A DNA stretch of 64,000 nt from the NCBI GenBank assembly GCA_028532985.1, contig JANCIK010000011.1, forward strand, positions 1,054,001 to 1,118,000, given 5' to 3'. Below the pieces are notes generated by a model, which saw nothing but the letters and a program-made list of their open reading frames with translations, did not search any database and was not told the DNA's origin. This DNA comes from Stropharia rugosoannulata. Its lineage: Eukaryota; Basidiomycota; Agaricomycetes; Agaricales; Strophariaceae. The translations under genes and the position numbers were made by a program. Below are positions 33,912 to 46,786 of the stretch, piece by piece (the stretch's first letter is position 1; every line of letters starts with the position of its first letter).

Positions 33912-36900
33912 ATGAGCCGCTTCCAGTCTAAGGAGGACCTGGAGAGAAATGACCTGGAGGAAGAATATCAGCTGGGCGATGTTCATGCGCGGAAATCGCT
34001 GGGTACGTACTTAGTAGGAGAAATAGCCCCCGGCGCTTCCTAACATATCCGCAGATGATCTCCAGGACTCTTCTTCAACATACACTGACCGCGAGAGCGA
34101 GCTAGATAGTTATTTTGACCCCAATTACGACAGTAATTCCGTCCTAGGTGCGTATCTGAGATCCGCCTATCGTCGCAGTGCCTTACTTTTGTGAATGGTT
34201 GCCAGAGGATGATTCCCCTTATCCAGAAGTTCGTTCTGCAGTCGCAAATTTTGACGACCCAGACATGCCAACCTCCACTATTCGTGCCTGGGTGCTGGGC
34301 ATCCTATGGGCTATCCTTCTTCCCGGCATGAATCAGTTCTTCTATTTTCGATATCCCTCAGTTGCTATCGGAGGGGTATGTCCAATGTTTGATTTAAACC
34401 CGGAGCCCCTACTAAGTGATACTTCAGCTTGTCGCGCAGCTACTGGTATTTCCTGTAGGGCGAGCATGGGTGCGGATATGCCCTGTCGTCACGATCTTTG
34501 GGCACCAACTGAACCCGGGCCCATTCACTATCAAGGAACACGTGAGTTCCCAATTCCGTGCGGTACTAGGGGATCTGTGTTGCTGGATTACTGACTGTGG
34601 ATCATGTCAGGTCTTGGTTACGATAATGGCCAGCGTTGGCGCTCAAAGCGCATATGCAAACGATATTGTTGCCGTCCAGAGAGTCACCTACCACGAAATC
34701 CATAATTTTTCATGTACTACTGGATACCGTTTCTTTTGTCATTGGCACCGTTCACTGACATTGATTCTCCAGATAGCTGGATGCTGGTTATGTCCACCCA
34801 ATTAATTGGATTTTCTATGGGAGGGATCGCCCGACGTTTCCTTGTTGCTCCCCCCTCCATGAGTATGTTTATCTTCTGCTCTATACTAGCACAAGCTTAT
34901 GGTCCCTAGTTTGGCCTAATACCCTTGTTTCGTGTGCCTTATTCAACACTCTCCATTCGCAAACATATGTAGGTATCGGACCTCGAAGTGGGCTCACGCG
35001 AGAGCGCTTTTTCCTGTACGCATTTTTTGCGGCCATCGTTTGGTGTACGTGATCGTCTCTCCCCTGGAATTCCTTCCTCCTTTTCCCTCCCATAAAAGTG
35101 CATTCCCTCATTGATCCGATTTCAGATATTGTGCCCGGCTATCTCTTTCAAGCCCTGAGGTATTTTTTTTGACCCTTTGCTAGCAGTAGCCCAACTCACT
35201 CTTTTATTTCATTAGCGTCTTTAGTTGGGTAGGTTTGTTTCACCGTGCTATACAGACTTGTATAACCAGCCTATCCCCAGGTTTGCTGGATCTTCCCTCA
35301 CAACGTGGTAAGCTTTAATTTATCACCGTCTGGTGGCATATCACCTGATATCGGATATTTGCCTAAACTAGAAAGTTAATCAAATATTCGGGTAATGCCT
35401 ATGCTGTTGATGAAACGCACCCCTTGGAGGATAACTGACTGGATATTTGAAATAGGTATCGGAGTGGACTGGGTTTTTCCCTGTTAACTCTGGACTGGAA
35501 CCAGATAGCATTCATTGGCAGTCCGTACGTGTTTACTCTTTCAACATTATCGATTGATCGGGAAGGTGAACTGACCTGTTCCTCCGAACAGACTTTCTAC
35601 ACCATGTAGGCTCATGCTCCCGCCGTCTTTTGCCTCATCTTAACATATGGTACTTCTAAGGGTGGGCAGAAGCAAACGTCATGGTTGGATTCTTCTTTTT
35701 CTATTGTCAGTATTCCGTTTATTGAAGATCCTCCCACTCCTCTTCATATCCTAACGCCTTACACAGGGTTCTTGACACCCTTGTTATATGTATGTCCGAG
35801 GACGGATGTCATCGAAGGAGTTTTGTTGACGTCCCCCTCTTCTCTCAGTATAATAACGTGTGGTACAGTCAATACATGCCGTAGGTCTAATATTATCTAC
35901 TATCTGTGCGCTGTTTATACCTAACTCCCATGAACAGTATATCCGCATTGATGGCGTATGACAATACGGGGAAATATTATAACGTTACGCGGGTTATGAC
36001 GGCTGACCACTCATCACTCAATGTAACGGCGTACATGGAATATAGCCCCCTTTACCTTCCGTATGTGCCTTTATACGTATTTACTGCACCATCTCACTAA
36101 CGGAATCATCCAGAACGGCGTTTGCTATGTCTTATGGGCTTTCTTTCCTCAGCATCACAGGTATGCTCGGACCGCTTCCTAGCTCTCCCCTTTTTTGATT
36201 CGCCTAATACCGCTTTTCCCACAGCAACAATCACTCATGGTAAGTAACAGAACGAAGTTTCACGGTTTTGAACTAATCCGTGACTACCGTGCCTTCGCTC
36301 ATGTAGCGCTCATCCATTTTTGGCGGCCCATCCGACTTCAGTTCGGTCGCCCGATGCGCGAGCAGCCCGATATACACGCACGCCTAATGTCGCACTATCC
36401 CCAAGGTACAAGTTTGGTTTCCTCTGTATCCTTTGTTTGCGCCACTGGCTCTCCGTGGAGGGCTGACCTTAATTATCGGTTGTTGGGCGGTAACTGACTT
36501 TGTATTGGTTTGATCTAGTCCCTGAGTGGTACTATGCCTGTGTATTCGGTGAGTGGCTTTTCAAATAAATTGGCGTTATCGAGTGCCCAATGTTCATATC
36601 CTTGCACGCAGCTATCACATTTGTTTTTGCATGTATATGCATTCGTGTATGGCCATCGGGAATGACGATATGGGCGCTTGTAATCGCTCTCCTTATATGT
36701 GAGCTTTTTCACTGAATTTGTCATGGTCCGCATCTGATAGTCACACGCCCACGTCCCTGATAGCCGCGCTATACATGGTGCCCATCGGGATGATCCAGGC
36801 AATTACCAACAGGCAGGTTGGGCTCAAGTAAGTATTAGTGGTTTTATTAGGTGGTGGGGTGTCGCTGTCTAAGGCTATGCTAAACAAAATTCTTCTGATA

Positions 36901-38705
36901 GCGTAATTACCGAGCTCATAGTTGGGTTTCTCATACCTGGGAAACCAAACGCGATGATGATGTGAGTACTTGTTCGGTGTCATATCCGAGGCTTCGAGTT
37001 GACTCCCTTATGTGATAGATTTAAGGTATGATTTTTTTAGTTTACTAGTTCCATCAGTCGATTAATTCATCTATGCGTGGTTGGACAGACTTATGGATAT
37101 GTAACAATGGCTCAAGGTGAGTTACGACTACATGCTGGAAACAAGACATTCCATAACGGTATTCATGATCAAGCCATGCAATTTACGGCGGATTTTAAAT
37201 TGGGGCAGTAAGCTGTTAGACCCATTATTTTGTGGGGACTTTAACTAACATTCAACGCTTGCCAACTCCCACCAGCTATATGAAGGTGCCAAACTTATTA
37301 TACATGAATTTCAAGTTTTCGTTAACGGTTTTTCAGATTCCCCCGCGACCCATGTTCTGGTGCCAAATCGTTGCCACAGTCATTGCGGGCACTGTGCAAT
37401 TAGGCGTTCAGTCCTGGTAGGAATTTTCTGTATATACTTTCCCTATTTTGCTCATCATGACCATTAGGATGTTCACGAATATACCGTACGTAAATATACT
37501 CCCTGGTCGTCGGACCTTCTGACCATGCGCAGTAATCTATGTCAACCCCATCCTGAGAATACCAATAAGTCCGTAACTCTATTGGCGCTAGTATTCATGA
37601 TTTGGTGGCTAAACGTTTCTCCTCTCCAGTTTTATATGCGCATCTACACAAGTCTTTTCGACAGCGTCCATTATTGTACGTTCTGTTTTCACATGGCTAC
37701 ATCACTATATTCATTTGGTCCTAACCAGTGGGGCGCAATCGGCCCTGGCCGGCAATTTACGAAAGGTCAAATGTACTAGTAAGTTCTCCGCCTTCTTCGT
37801 TCCGTTCGATTTGCTGATTCTGCTTACAGTGGTAAGCCTTGTGTTAGCCTGTCCCTCCTGACTTACCGATGTTGAATACATCCCAGCACTAAGTTTCTTT
37901 TTCCTAATCGGTGCTGCGTGCCCATTGATACTCTGGCTGCTCACACGACGATACCCGAACACCATCTTAAGCTATCTCAAGTAAGCATCTCATTCATTGT
38001 CTTTCCGTGGGACCCGCTCTTATCTTCCTCTTTAGTTTCCCGTGCGTATTCCCGTATCATATTTCCAACGCCCCCGGGCATCACCGGTCTACTGTGTAAC
38101 TGACTATTTTTTCGGAAGTCTCATTTTCTCGGGAGTTGGTCAGATCCCACCAGCGACTGCGGTAAACTATGTACCGTGGGCGATTATCGGGTTCATATTC
38201 CAGTATGTGGTACGGCGGAAGCACTTTTCATACTGGGCTAAGTACAACTGTGAGTTCACCTGTCTTTTAATCTAGGGTGGAGTGGGAAGGAGATTGGTGT
38301 ACGTTCTTGCTGACACGGATTGCAGATGTTTTATCGGCTGCTTTGGATGCTGGTACGGCCGTTGGGATCCTTCTTGTTTATTTCTGGTGCGTGGATTCAT
38401 TCATGTTTTGGCTGGTGATTATGTACTGATCATTATCCAGTCTGCAGTATCCCTTGAACGGAGAAATTGGTAAAGATAGTATACAAAAATGGTCAGTTAC
38501 CTTTCTAGATTGACGACTGTCTCTGAAAGTTATCTATCGCAGGTGGGGTAACCAAGTTTACATGGAAACCCTTGACTGGAACATGACTTCCTTGCGGACG
38601 CTTAAAGATGGTGAAAAGTTCGGGTGGGTCTATTTTGCTCTTCATCATCCGCAACCTCTCTCTTTCTTACGCCTCATCTTTAAACCCCCCGTCAGGCCTT
38701 GGTAG
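33912..38705 (+). CDS. OPT-family oligopeptide transporter
   Basis: The coding sequence starts MSRFQSKEDLERNDLEEEY (exon 1 33912-34002) and ends GEKFGPW before TAG at 38703-38705, cut by more than 20 short introns. Conserved OPT blocks appear in order: SPYPEVRSAVANFDDPDMP, WAILLPGMNQFFYFRYPSV, the NPG signature in HQLNPGPFTIKEH, WPNTLVSCALFNTLH, YDNTGKYYNVTRV, GYVTMAQAMQFTADFKLGHY, MKVPPRPMFWCQ, WGAIGPGRQF and DAGTAVGILLVYFCLQYPLNG. Many hydrophobic helices fit the family's 12-16 transmembrane segments. Known role: proton-coupled import of small peptides or glutathione-like substrates at the plasma membrane. The acidic N-terminus is cytosolic by family analogy. I saw no break, though I did not verify every splice junction. 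Confidence 0.9.
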
Positions 38706-39416
38706 AGCGTGTACTTATCTTGTATCATTAGGATATTTTAAGTATTTAGAGATTCGATTTATTTGTAGGGTTTCTTAGGAGGAAGGACATAATGCTTTTT
38801 TGATAGGAAAAGATTGAGGATTGTTGTCTGTTTTTTTGAAAGATTAATACGTTGGGGGGCGACCTTTTTCTATTAAAATTGACAAGCGATGAGTGTGTAT
38901 TTTCTTATTATACCCCGCTCAACTGTCCGCATGGTTCAAACTTCAATCATATGCTCTCATTCTTCTGGTCTACTTGTGGTTCACTTATGTCGTTCCTTAC
39001 GGGAGGCAGCCGATTGGCCCGAGAAAGCCCGGCATTGTATTAAACAAACCTTGCAGTTTTTTGGATTCGAGTATATACCTCTTTCCGCAAACTAATGATA
39101 CGAGCACCTAAGGCATGTGTAAAGGATAGCAATTGATGCAGTCACGGTCAAGCTACATTCATGTGCGCTTTCTGACTCGACCACGTTGTGGCGGTGACAA
39201 TGGACAGTGGGATGATCGGAAGTCGAAATCATCCTTTCCCTCTACACCACCACCACTGCCCATAGCCATGTTCACTAACTGGACCGCTTAAAAGGACTTT
39301 TAACACCCACAGACCGCCCAACGCATTGGAACACTTGACAATGGTTACTCGAATAGAGTCAAGATCACAATTAACCTATCATACCTCAACATCTAAACGT
39401 ACCAGATATACTTAAA
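38706..39416. other. Intergenic, OPT 3' flank and next promoter
   Basis: T-rich 3' sequence at 38740-38840 fits a terminator/UTR region. No gene seen. Confidence 0.6.
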
Positions 39417-40721
39417 ATGTTTGGCGAATCTGAATCAGAGAGCCCTCGGGTCCCCAGTCCATGGGACAACCTCATATCGAGCCCTCCGTCTCCTGCCCCA
39501 AAGCAGAGAAGCTCGCCTAGTTCCCTGGCTATGGAGCTTATTCCCCGGCTAGTCCCCGAAGCGGATGACGGAAATGTCGAGTATAAGCTGCAGCTCTTGG
39601 ATCCCTCCCCTGCTCGATTCGCCCGCCTAGTCACACAGATGAAGTGGCGGCTCCTCGAAGGCGGCGGACAGGCGTACTATGAACTCGGTGTGGCCGACTC
39701 CGGAGAACTCATTGGGCTCCTACGGGATGAGCTCGAAAGGAGCTTGGAGACGCTGGAGATGATGGCGGGTGAGATTGGCGCCAGCGTCATTGTCGTGAAA
39801 GAGATCGAGGTCCCTGCGGCGATGGCCAGACTTGCCAAGCGCTGTGGAGACTGGCGCCGAGGCTCCAAATACTTACAGGAAGACGACTACTCGACGACAA
39901 CCACAGAGACTGACCCAGAGTCGGCCGCGTCCGCAAGTGAGGAAGCTGAGGTTGAAGATCTGACACTCACGGTAGTCCTCGACAAGACCGGCGGTCATTC
40001 AGGCGTGTTTGTAATGGATTCCGAGTCAGAGGAGTCAGCGCTTGATGACGATCGCTTGCAGCCCTCCGATGCGCAAAGCCGTTTTACTATTGACCTGGAG
40101 ATATCATCAGTCTTTAAGCCCCGCCCGGTACGCACACGTATACACAATCAACTGAACGCCGAGCACCTTCTGGGCGGGAAAAACAAACGGGCGAAGAAAT
40201 ATAAACCCCATAATTCTGCTAAAAGCGTAGTGAAAGGTGACTTGTCTACCACACCTGAAACAAACAAAGCCCAAACGCGACGTCAAGGAAGGGACAGGCG
40301 ACGCGAGGAGAAGCAAAAAGCGTTAGAAGTTCGGGCAATGCAGGCGGTCGAGCCTGTACTCGCAGCTGAGACTACTGAGCATTCAAACGCAAATGTAGAG
40401 GCAGACCCTGTTCTTAATAGCCAAGTTGAAGGATTTGTTCCTCTGGATGCTTTAACCGAAGGAGTTCCTGATCTGGACGACGACGACGATGTGTTTGCTT
40501 CGCCCACGACTGCTGTTCCGTCATTCCCTACATTCTCTGCTTCGTCCACCGGGGAATCTCACCTTGATGTCGATACCACTGTCATTGGTATGGTTGGAGC
40601 GCTCATGCTCGACGATGAGGCTCCTGCAGAGCAGCCAAGACTGATAGTAGAAGCCCTTGTCGTGCGGAAAATTTCTTTAGAAGAAGCGTTTTTAGACTTT
40701 GGTGCCTTCTCTTTAACATAA
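39417..40721 (+). CDS. GTPBP1/2 N-terminal-region-like protein without GTPase domain
   Basis: A single exon of 434 codons, unusual among its intron-rich neighbours. Residues about 45-155 match the region that precedes the GTPase in GTP-binding protein 1/2: GNVEYKLQLLDPSPARF, LVTQMKWRLLEGGGQAYYEL, DSGELIGL and IGASVIVVKEIEVP. The P-loop and other G motifs that should follow are absent. Instead there is a low-complexity tail with acidic clusters (LDDDDDVF), a basic segment (RRQGRDRRREEKQKALEVR) and a C-terminal hydrophobic-acidic end. The frame is clean with ATG and stop. It may be a natural split form with the GTPase elsewhere, or a regulator derived from it. The function is not known to me. 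Confidence 0.75.
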   Translation: MFGESESESPRVPSPWDNLISSPPSPAPKQRSSPSSLAMELIPRLVPEADDGNVEYKLQLLDPSPARFARLVTQMKWRLLEGGGQAYYELGVADSGELIGLLRDELERSLETLEMMAGEIGASVIVVKEIEVPAAMARLAKRCGDWRRGSKYLQEDDYSTTTTETDPESAASASEEAEVEDLTLTVVLDKTGGHSGVFVMDSESEESALDDDRLQPSDAQSRFTIDLEISSVFKPRPVRTRIHNQLNAEHLLGGKNKRAKKYKPHNSAKSVVKGDLSTTPETNKAQTRRQGRDRRREEKQKALEVRAMQAVEPVLAAETTEHSNANVEADPVLNSQVEGFVPLDALTEGVPDLDDDDDVFASPTTAVPSFPTFSASSTGESHLDVDTTVIGMVGALMLDDEAPAEQPRLIVEALVVRKISLEEAFLDFGAFSLT

Positions 40722-42077
40722 CCCATTTTTTGTACATGCTTCGTTTGGTTTCACTATTTCACGTCTTTTCCCAAAGAAAAAAACCTAGACACCTACTATT
40801 CTTTTGTACATATTTCTTTAGCCGTCGCCTCCGTTTTTCTTGATACGCAAATATCATCGAAATTACTTGCTCTAATCAAAACGCCTACTCTAAAACGGTC
40901 CCGCTCGACCCCCACCTCTTTGCTGTTTCACCCCAAAAAATCAAAACCATTTAAATTTAATGGCTATCTTAGAAATGACGGTCAGCGATGGTTGAGCGAG
41001 GAGCTTGTTAAATCGCGCACCTTAAAATGACATTAGCCATAAAAATACAATGCAAGGCTAAGATATCGAAGTCAAGCTCTATGAAATTCAGAAGCTTCAG
41101 TTACTCGGACACAAATGTGCTCTGAGGACGGTTCCTGTCAAGTTCCTGTAATTTACAAGGTGCGAGTCAAGTGCGAGTACATGGCAGTGGCCCGAGCCAA
41201 GCCCGAGCGGTATTGCGGTGGCTGCTCGACGGCTGTTTAAGTTTGGTTTAAGTTTGCCAAAAGTAGTCAATTACATACATGTTTACACAGTAGGAAACCC
41301 TCTGGTCTGACGGAGAAGTATGTACCACGTGATTCTACGAAACAAGCATACGTCTACGAATCTGCGGCGGCCAAGCGGCTGCCTTTCAATCCGAGTCGTC
41401 CAAATCTCGTTCAACTCAAGTCTAACTTTGGTCTAACTTATGCTTTACTCTCCCGGAAACGTCCAGTCTTCCTAGCCTCCATAAAGTCAAAACTTTACTC
41501 GAAAAATTCCTCCATAGTCCTCTTAACGAACATTTCATGTTGGTATCTTACTATTGCCCATGCCCCTCGGAAATATGATGGAAGATTCAATCTGAAGTTC
41601 AAGCCCCCGGTGTCTTCAATCTTGTACACATATACCTATATCCGAGGCAATTTTCCGTTGATATATACGCTTTCGTTAATGGCTGAACCTGAGGCACTGC
41701 ATTGGTGTGGCTGTATTGCTACTCATAACGTGTGCCAATCAACTTTTTGGTCCTACTGTTACAGGGAACTGACTTACGCCACGACCAATGCAACGTTTTG
41801 TATTATCTCTCGGGCCCGACGGTGCTTATTCTCTTATGGGGACTCGGTTGAAGTTATCCGACATGGATAGTACACATTTTCCATCATCAATTATCACCCT
41901 TCGTGAACATCCGTCACAATAGGACACTATCGGACAGAAAGCAGAATCATGTTGGACGGACTCTTCCACCATGAATATGCCGTTGCTGGCCGGTGGCTAA
42001 CTGGTCGCGACTCGCCTATATATACGTTGTCCTTTGGTCCATATTGAAAGCGACTTTCTGGCGGACACATCCAAGTC
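40722..42077. other. Intergenic, no gene seen
   Basis: The 3' flank of the GTPBP-like gene and the P450 promoter. The small frames here (for example at 41610-41870) have no domain or splice support. Confidence 0.55.
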
Positions 42078-44420
42078 ATGACAGCCACTTTGGTACCCAT
42101 TCCTGCCCTGTCACATGCGAATACCTCTGTATATTTCTCTGTAGCTTTATGTATATGCTGGCTGCTGCACCGACGTATTCTGGAGCGCTCAAACCCAGGA
42201 CACCGCCCGTACCCACCAGGACCAAAGTCTTATCCCTTTATAGGCAACATGCTAGACATTGCGAAAGACAATGAAACGGTGGCCTACAGGCAGCTTGCTG
42301 AAAAGTACGGTATGTGATGCATATCCGTTTTCTTTGACATCTACTCAGTATCGTGATACTCTCGATAGGAGATATGGTTTTCCTAAGCGTCTTGGGAAAG
42401 CATATCCTGTTCGTAAATTCGTTTGACACTGCCAGGGATCTTTTCGATAAACGCTCAGCTAACTACTCTGATCGTCCTCAATCGATCATGAGTCATGAGT
42501 TGTGCGCACCTTAGTTCCGTTTCTATTAACGAAATCTCTGAAGCTCAGAAAGGATTGGCTGGGAATTTGGGTTTAGCCACATGCGTTACGGTGAGTATGA
42601 GTCCGGGTTTCTGTTGGCTGGGGACCTCTTCGCGAGATTCAAGCAAAGCTTCAAGGTAACCTATGGAAAAACCAGCGCCGTCTCTTCCACAACCAATTTC
42701 AGCAATCTGTGGCTCCAAATTATTGGCCTATTCAGCAAAGAGAAGCACATGCCCTACTTCGCAGTCTATTGCATTCCGGAGAGAAGCTCGATAGTCATTT
42801 ACGTCAGTGAGTCTTTCTGCATAATTCTGTATGTGCTACTCAAGGATGAACATGGCGCAATAGTAATGCCGCAGCGGTCGTCATGAGCATTACTTACGGG
42901 ATTACCATCGCAGAAAAGGATGACCGTTATATAACAGTTGCAGAAAAGGCGTTAAAGGGCATGAGTGAAGCAGCAAGTCCTGGAGCATTTTTGGTTGATC
43001 TCCTTCCGGCTCGTACGATTGTTTCTTTCCGCTCAAGATAGTTTGAGTGCTCATTTAATCTCTCTCTCTCCCAGTCAAATATGTTCCGTGAGTTCCAACG
43101 TAACCATCTCTGACTTAGGCTCATGTACGAGGCTACAGTGAATGGTTACCCGGAGCATCCTTCAAACGCAAAGCGCGTGAATGGCGGGACGCCGTTATGC
43201 AAATGCGGGATGCCCCCTTTGCTACTGCCCTAGAAGAAACGGTCGGTGTAGTTACAGTCTCCACTCGATGGCAGCTTATGAACTTCGATGGACAGAGAAA
43301 GGGGACCGTCACTCAGTCTTTCGTATCCAAACTTCTCTGCCAAATTGAACCCAAAGGGGACGTCCAGGAGGAGGTCGAGACCATCCGCAACTGTGCAGGC
43401 GTTGTATATGCAGGTTCGTTGTCAGTGTAAAATGTGGGCAGCGATATGATGCTGATTCTCCCCAGCTGCTTCGGAAAGTGTATGTTTGACGGCTTGTACA
43501 TCGTCCCTTAGTTTGTCTTGGCTCACGCTGCGCGATGTGACAGACTGTGTCGTCATTGGCCACATTCGTACTTGCCATGTTGACTCATCCGGAGGTTCAA
43601 AAAAGAGCTCAGGAAGAGCTTGACTGTGTTGTAGGGCGTGATCGTTTGCCTGAATTCGGCGACAGGCCTGATCTTCCCTATATCAATGCAATTCTGAAGG
43701 AAGTCCTCCGGTAGGTATTGCATACTTCATAGTCTGTTTCAATCGTCTCATCATTCTGTAGATGGAATCCCGTCGCCCCCCTTGGTTGGTTCTTATTTGC
43801 CAGCAAAGAATGCAAAAAAAAAGCTTAACGTTGCGTGTACAATAGGCCTCCCTCACATGACATCTCAGGAAGACGAATACAGGGGGTACTTTATCCCAGC
43901 TGGGACTATTATAGTTGGAAATACTTGGTAAATATAGAGTGTATATTTTGGGCGCTGCCGCAAGGAACTCATACTATGAATACTGTAGGATGATTTTAAA
44001 TGACCCAGAGGTCTTTCCAGAACCCCGTCGCTTCAACCCGGACCGCTTCATGGACGACAAGGACGGGGGAACGTTTCAGCACCTTTCGCGGATCGATCAG
44101 CTGTCGTCGGCATTTGGATATGGGCGCAGATTCTGTCCTGGGCGCTATATCGGAGACGCTCAAGTTTGGATATCAATTGCCTGTATTTTGAGCGTGTTCG
44201 ACATCAGTCCAGAACTGGATGCCTCTGGGACTCCCATCGAAGTGGAACCGGCCTTTTCATCGAGCGGCATGATTTCGTGAGTGCATTAGTTTGTAATATG
44301 TCGTGGCATTTTTCTCACTCAAAACCTCACAGTCATCCGCTGCCATTTAAGTTTAGTATCAAACCAAGGAGCGAGGTAGCTCTCACTCTGATCCAGCAGA
44401 CCGCAGATGTATCACTGTGA
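42078..44420 (+). CDS. Cytochrome P450 monooxygenase
   Basis: Fourteen exons: 42078-42309, 42369-42501, 42553-42590, 42656-42806, 42864-43012, 43075-43087, 43139-43241, 43296-43413, 43466-43479, 43544-43710, 43762-43784, 43846-43927, 43989-44276 and 44333-44420. They join in frame to 532 residues. The N-terminus has a membrane anchor (YFSVALCICWLL) and a proline hinge (RPYPPGPKSYPFIG). The K-helix ExxR is in KEVLRWNP, the PERF-like motif is PRRFNPDRF, and the heme-binding loop is FGYGRRFCPG with the cysteine ligand. The I-helix reads AASEST where AG-x-(D/E)-TT is usual. It resembles the OrdA-like P450s common in mushrooms. Substrate unknown. It would sit on the ER and need a P450 reductase. 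Confidence 0.93.
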
Positions 44421-45318
44421 TGTATATGTACCTGAAGGCATCTCCAAGGCATCTCTTTCAAAGATGTTTGGTAACGGTACTGTACCTCTATACACATATG
44501 ATAGGATTCTTCGGATGCTTCTATTGTTTGATTGAGCTCAGTGGGTATCTATTTAGATTAATTCCCCTCACACCGTTGCCTACAACCGGCTCGCAGTATC
44601 CAGGCTCGAACCTAAATTTTACTGAATACTAATTGGTCGGATGTACAGCTTCTGATGTCAGAAACCCGTCTCACTTCTTTAAAAATGTTGGTGGGAACAA
44701 CATTTGTCTCGCTTTATTACAGTTTGTTGGCAGTTGCACAAAAGGAACTAACTAATGATTGAACTTCTTGTAACGCTCATTGGAAAACACCTGTAACTAA
44801 AGTTGAATTATTATTTTTTTTTTAAAAAAAAAAAAGGCAGGCACGCGCACCTCATTGACTTTTTTCTCAGCACTGTTCATCACTTACTGAGCGGGCAGAT
44901 GTCAGTCTTCAGGACGCTGATGCATAAAAATACCCTTTTGTTGAAAATGTAAAGCTTAGACTCACCGTACAGTCAATTTGCAATTGTCATTGGGCTCTGA
45001 TTTTTCATTAACCTTAAAAACCATCCAGCTAGATATACAAACAAAGGTCTGTCATAGATGTAAAGATATATATGGGAATATGGTATATATACTTATTGAT
45101 AATTGTAGTCATGACACAGTGTACTTGACATGTTAAAACTTGGAATCATTGCTTTGAGGCAGCGTGTGTGTCTAGCATTGATATAACATTGACTCGCATG
45201 AGTCGATGGATAGTTTTTAAAGTATTATTAGCCCACAGTTCGCCTACTTAAGTGCAGACATTGACTTGAAGCCCATTTACTGTGTACCAACTATCAGTGA
45301 TCTGTATCCGACACTAAT
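44421..45318. other. Intergenic, P450 3' flank and DUF6534 promoter
   Basis: No gene seen. A T-run directly followed by an A-run at about 44813-44835 is notable as a perfect low-complexity palindrome. Confidence 0.55.
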
Positions 45319-45767
45319 ATGTCCTCGACTACTATAACGGGACCCTTGCCCAGTAGTATTGGAGAGTCGACTTTTGCAGTAATGTAAGTATCATTTGCTG
45401 GGTTTGGTCTATTGTTAATGACCTCAATGTACATATTCCAGGGTTGGAACAGGGGTAGAACATAATTCTTATAGTCCATCTGAGTATACATTGATGTGAA
45501 GCAAGCTTGTGACTCTAATTTTATTGTGGGGTCTACTCGGTGGGCTATCCATACAAATTTGTAAGTATTTGCTGTAATTATGAAATAGTTCTTATCTAAA
45601 ACAACAAACTTTACCCGCAGATACATATTTTCAAGCATTTCCGGGTGACAAATTCTCGACAAAAAGCTTGGTTTGCTCAGTCTACATTGCTCAAGCCATT
45701 CAACTATTTCTTATCACGCAAAATGTTCTCGGAGGCTTTCTGGCAGCATTCCGGGGGGACTCACATA
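45319..45767 (+). pseudogene. DUF6534-like membrane protein, 5' part, split by transposon
   Basis: Exons 45319-45383, 45502-45560 and 45621-45767 encode the N-terminal helices. The patterns fit agaricomycete DUF6534 proteins: LVTLILLWGLLGGLSIQIYT, then YFQAFPGDKFSTKSLV, then a second hydrophobic helix ending AAFRGDSH. The reading frame is interrupted after the CATA at 45764-45767 by the transposon start. It continues in the same frame at 57918. The 118-bp first intron is longer than average and less certain. The function of the family is unknown; members are multi-helix membrane proteins. Confidence 0.8.
45764..45767 (+). repeat. Target-site duplication CATA (left)
   Basis: CATA directly precedes the transposon terminus and is repeated directly after its other end at 57918-57921. 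Confidence 0.85.
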
Positions 45768-45785
45768 CACTGTGAAAAAAATAAG
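45768..45785 (+). repeat. Left terminal inverted repeat
   Basis: CACTGTGAAAAAAATAAG pairs imperfectly with the reverse complement of 57901-57917; the outer seven bases are identical. Confidence 0.8.
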
Positions 45786-46786
45786 TAGGAGATACTGCTA
45801 TTTAAGTCGTAGTATAGCAAAAAAGGTAGCCATATCTGTTGCACACACATCTCACCTACATCTGTAAACAGGTGTTTGCTGTACCCAATAAACATTTTTT
45901 TAAGCTGTTTTGAAAACGCAACAGTACTCCTACTTATGGAGCCAAGTTAGCTACTTTTTGGAGTAGCATTAGCTTGTGACGTTGGGGTAGACAAAATAGC
46001 TAATACTTTCTGTAGCTCACCGTCAAGTAGCAAATATAGCGACATACTTAGGTAGCCAAAATTTGCTGGGCGTAACAAAGTAACACGAAAATCGTATCTA
46101 AGATACTGTTCTTTCAAGGACCCTCCTTTTCGACCCTAGTTTGTCTGTTGGAGGGAAACTTCTTCCGCTTCAGAGTATCCGGCCCCACTTCACATAATGT
46201 CAATAATGTCAGTCATACCGACTCAAGTTCAATCAGACTCCAAAAGGACGTTTGTTTCATTTTGTTTTTGATCAGCTTATACATTTGCTCAGGCCTAGAG
46301 AGTGAAAGTGCATTTACTGTACTGCAAACGTTTCCAAACTACGTCTCTTCTCCCGAACTCTCTCCGTGACTTCTTCTCTTCCCTTGCACATCTTCGGCAA
46401 ACCCATGAGGCGACGCTGTATCACCGCAACCTAGCCACTACGGCCCCGTCCCGATGGCGAAGTCTGTGGAGGGATGGGGCTGCACGGAAAATACAAGGCA
46501 GGATAGGCCTCACTCACCTCGTTACAGGAGTACTATCGAGGCCACTATACATCCTTTATGCCCCACATGCCCGTCGACCTTGCCCACTAGTACCCGTAAG
46601 CGCACATACCACCCCCTCTTCCCGTGCCAGCGACTCGTCTATCCTTTCCAGGCCACGTTTTACTCAGCTGCGAGTCTTGAGGCTTCGCAAATGGATTCAC
46701 GCCCATCCATCAGAGATGCGTTCGCTGCACCGGAGTGCCATGTTATCGGATGTCCTGAATCCTACAACCCCCCACCCCCCACCGTC

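Noticed and set aside
45294..45662. Minus-strand frame of 122 codons left of the transposon
   Set aside because: It is antisense to the DUF6534 exons, which are supported by the empty-site frame and family motifs.
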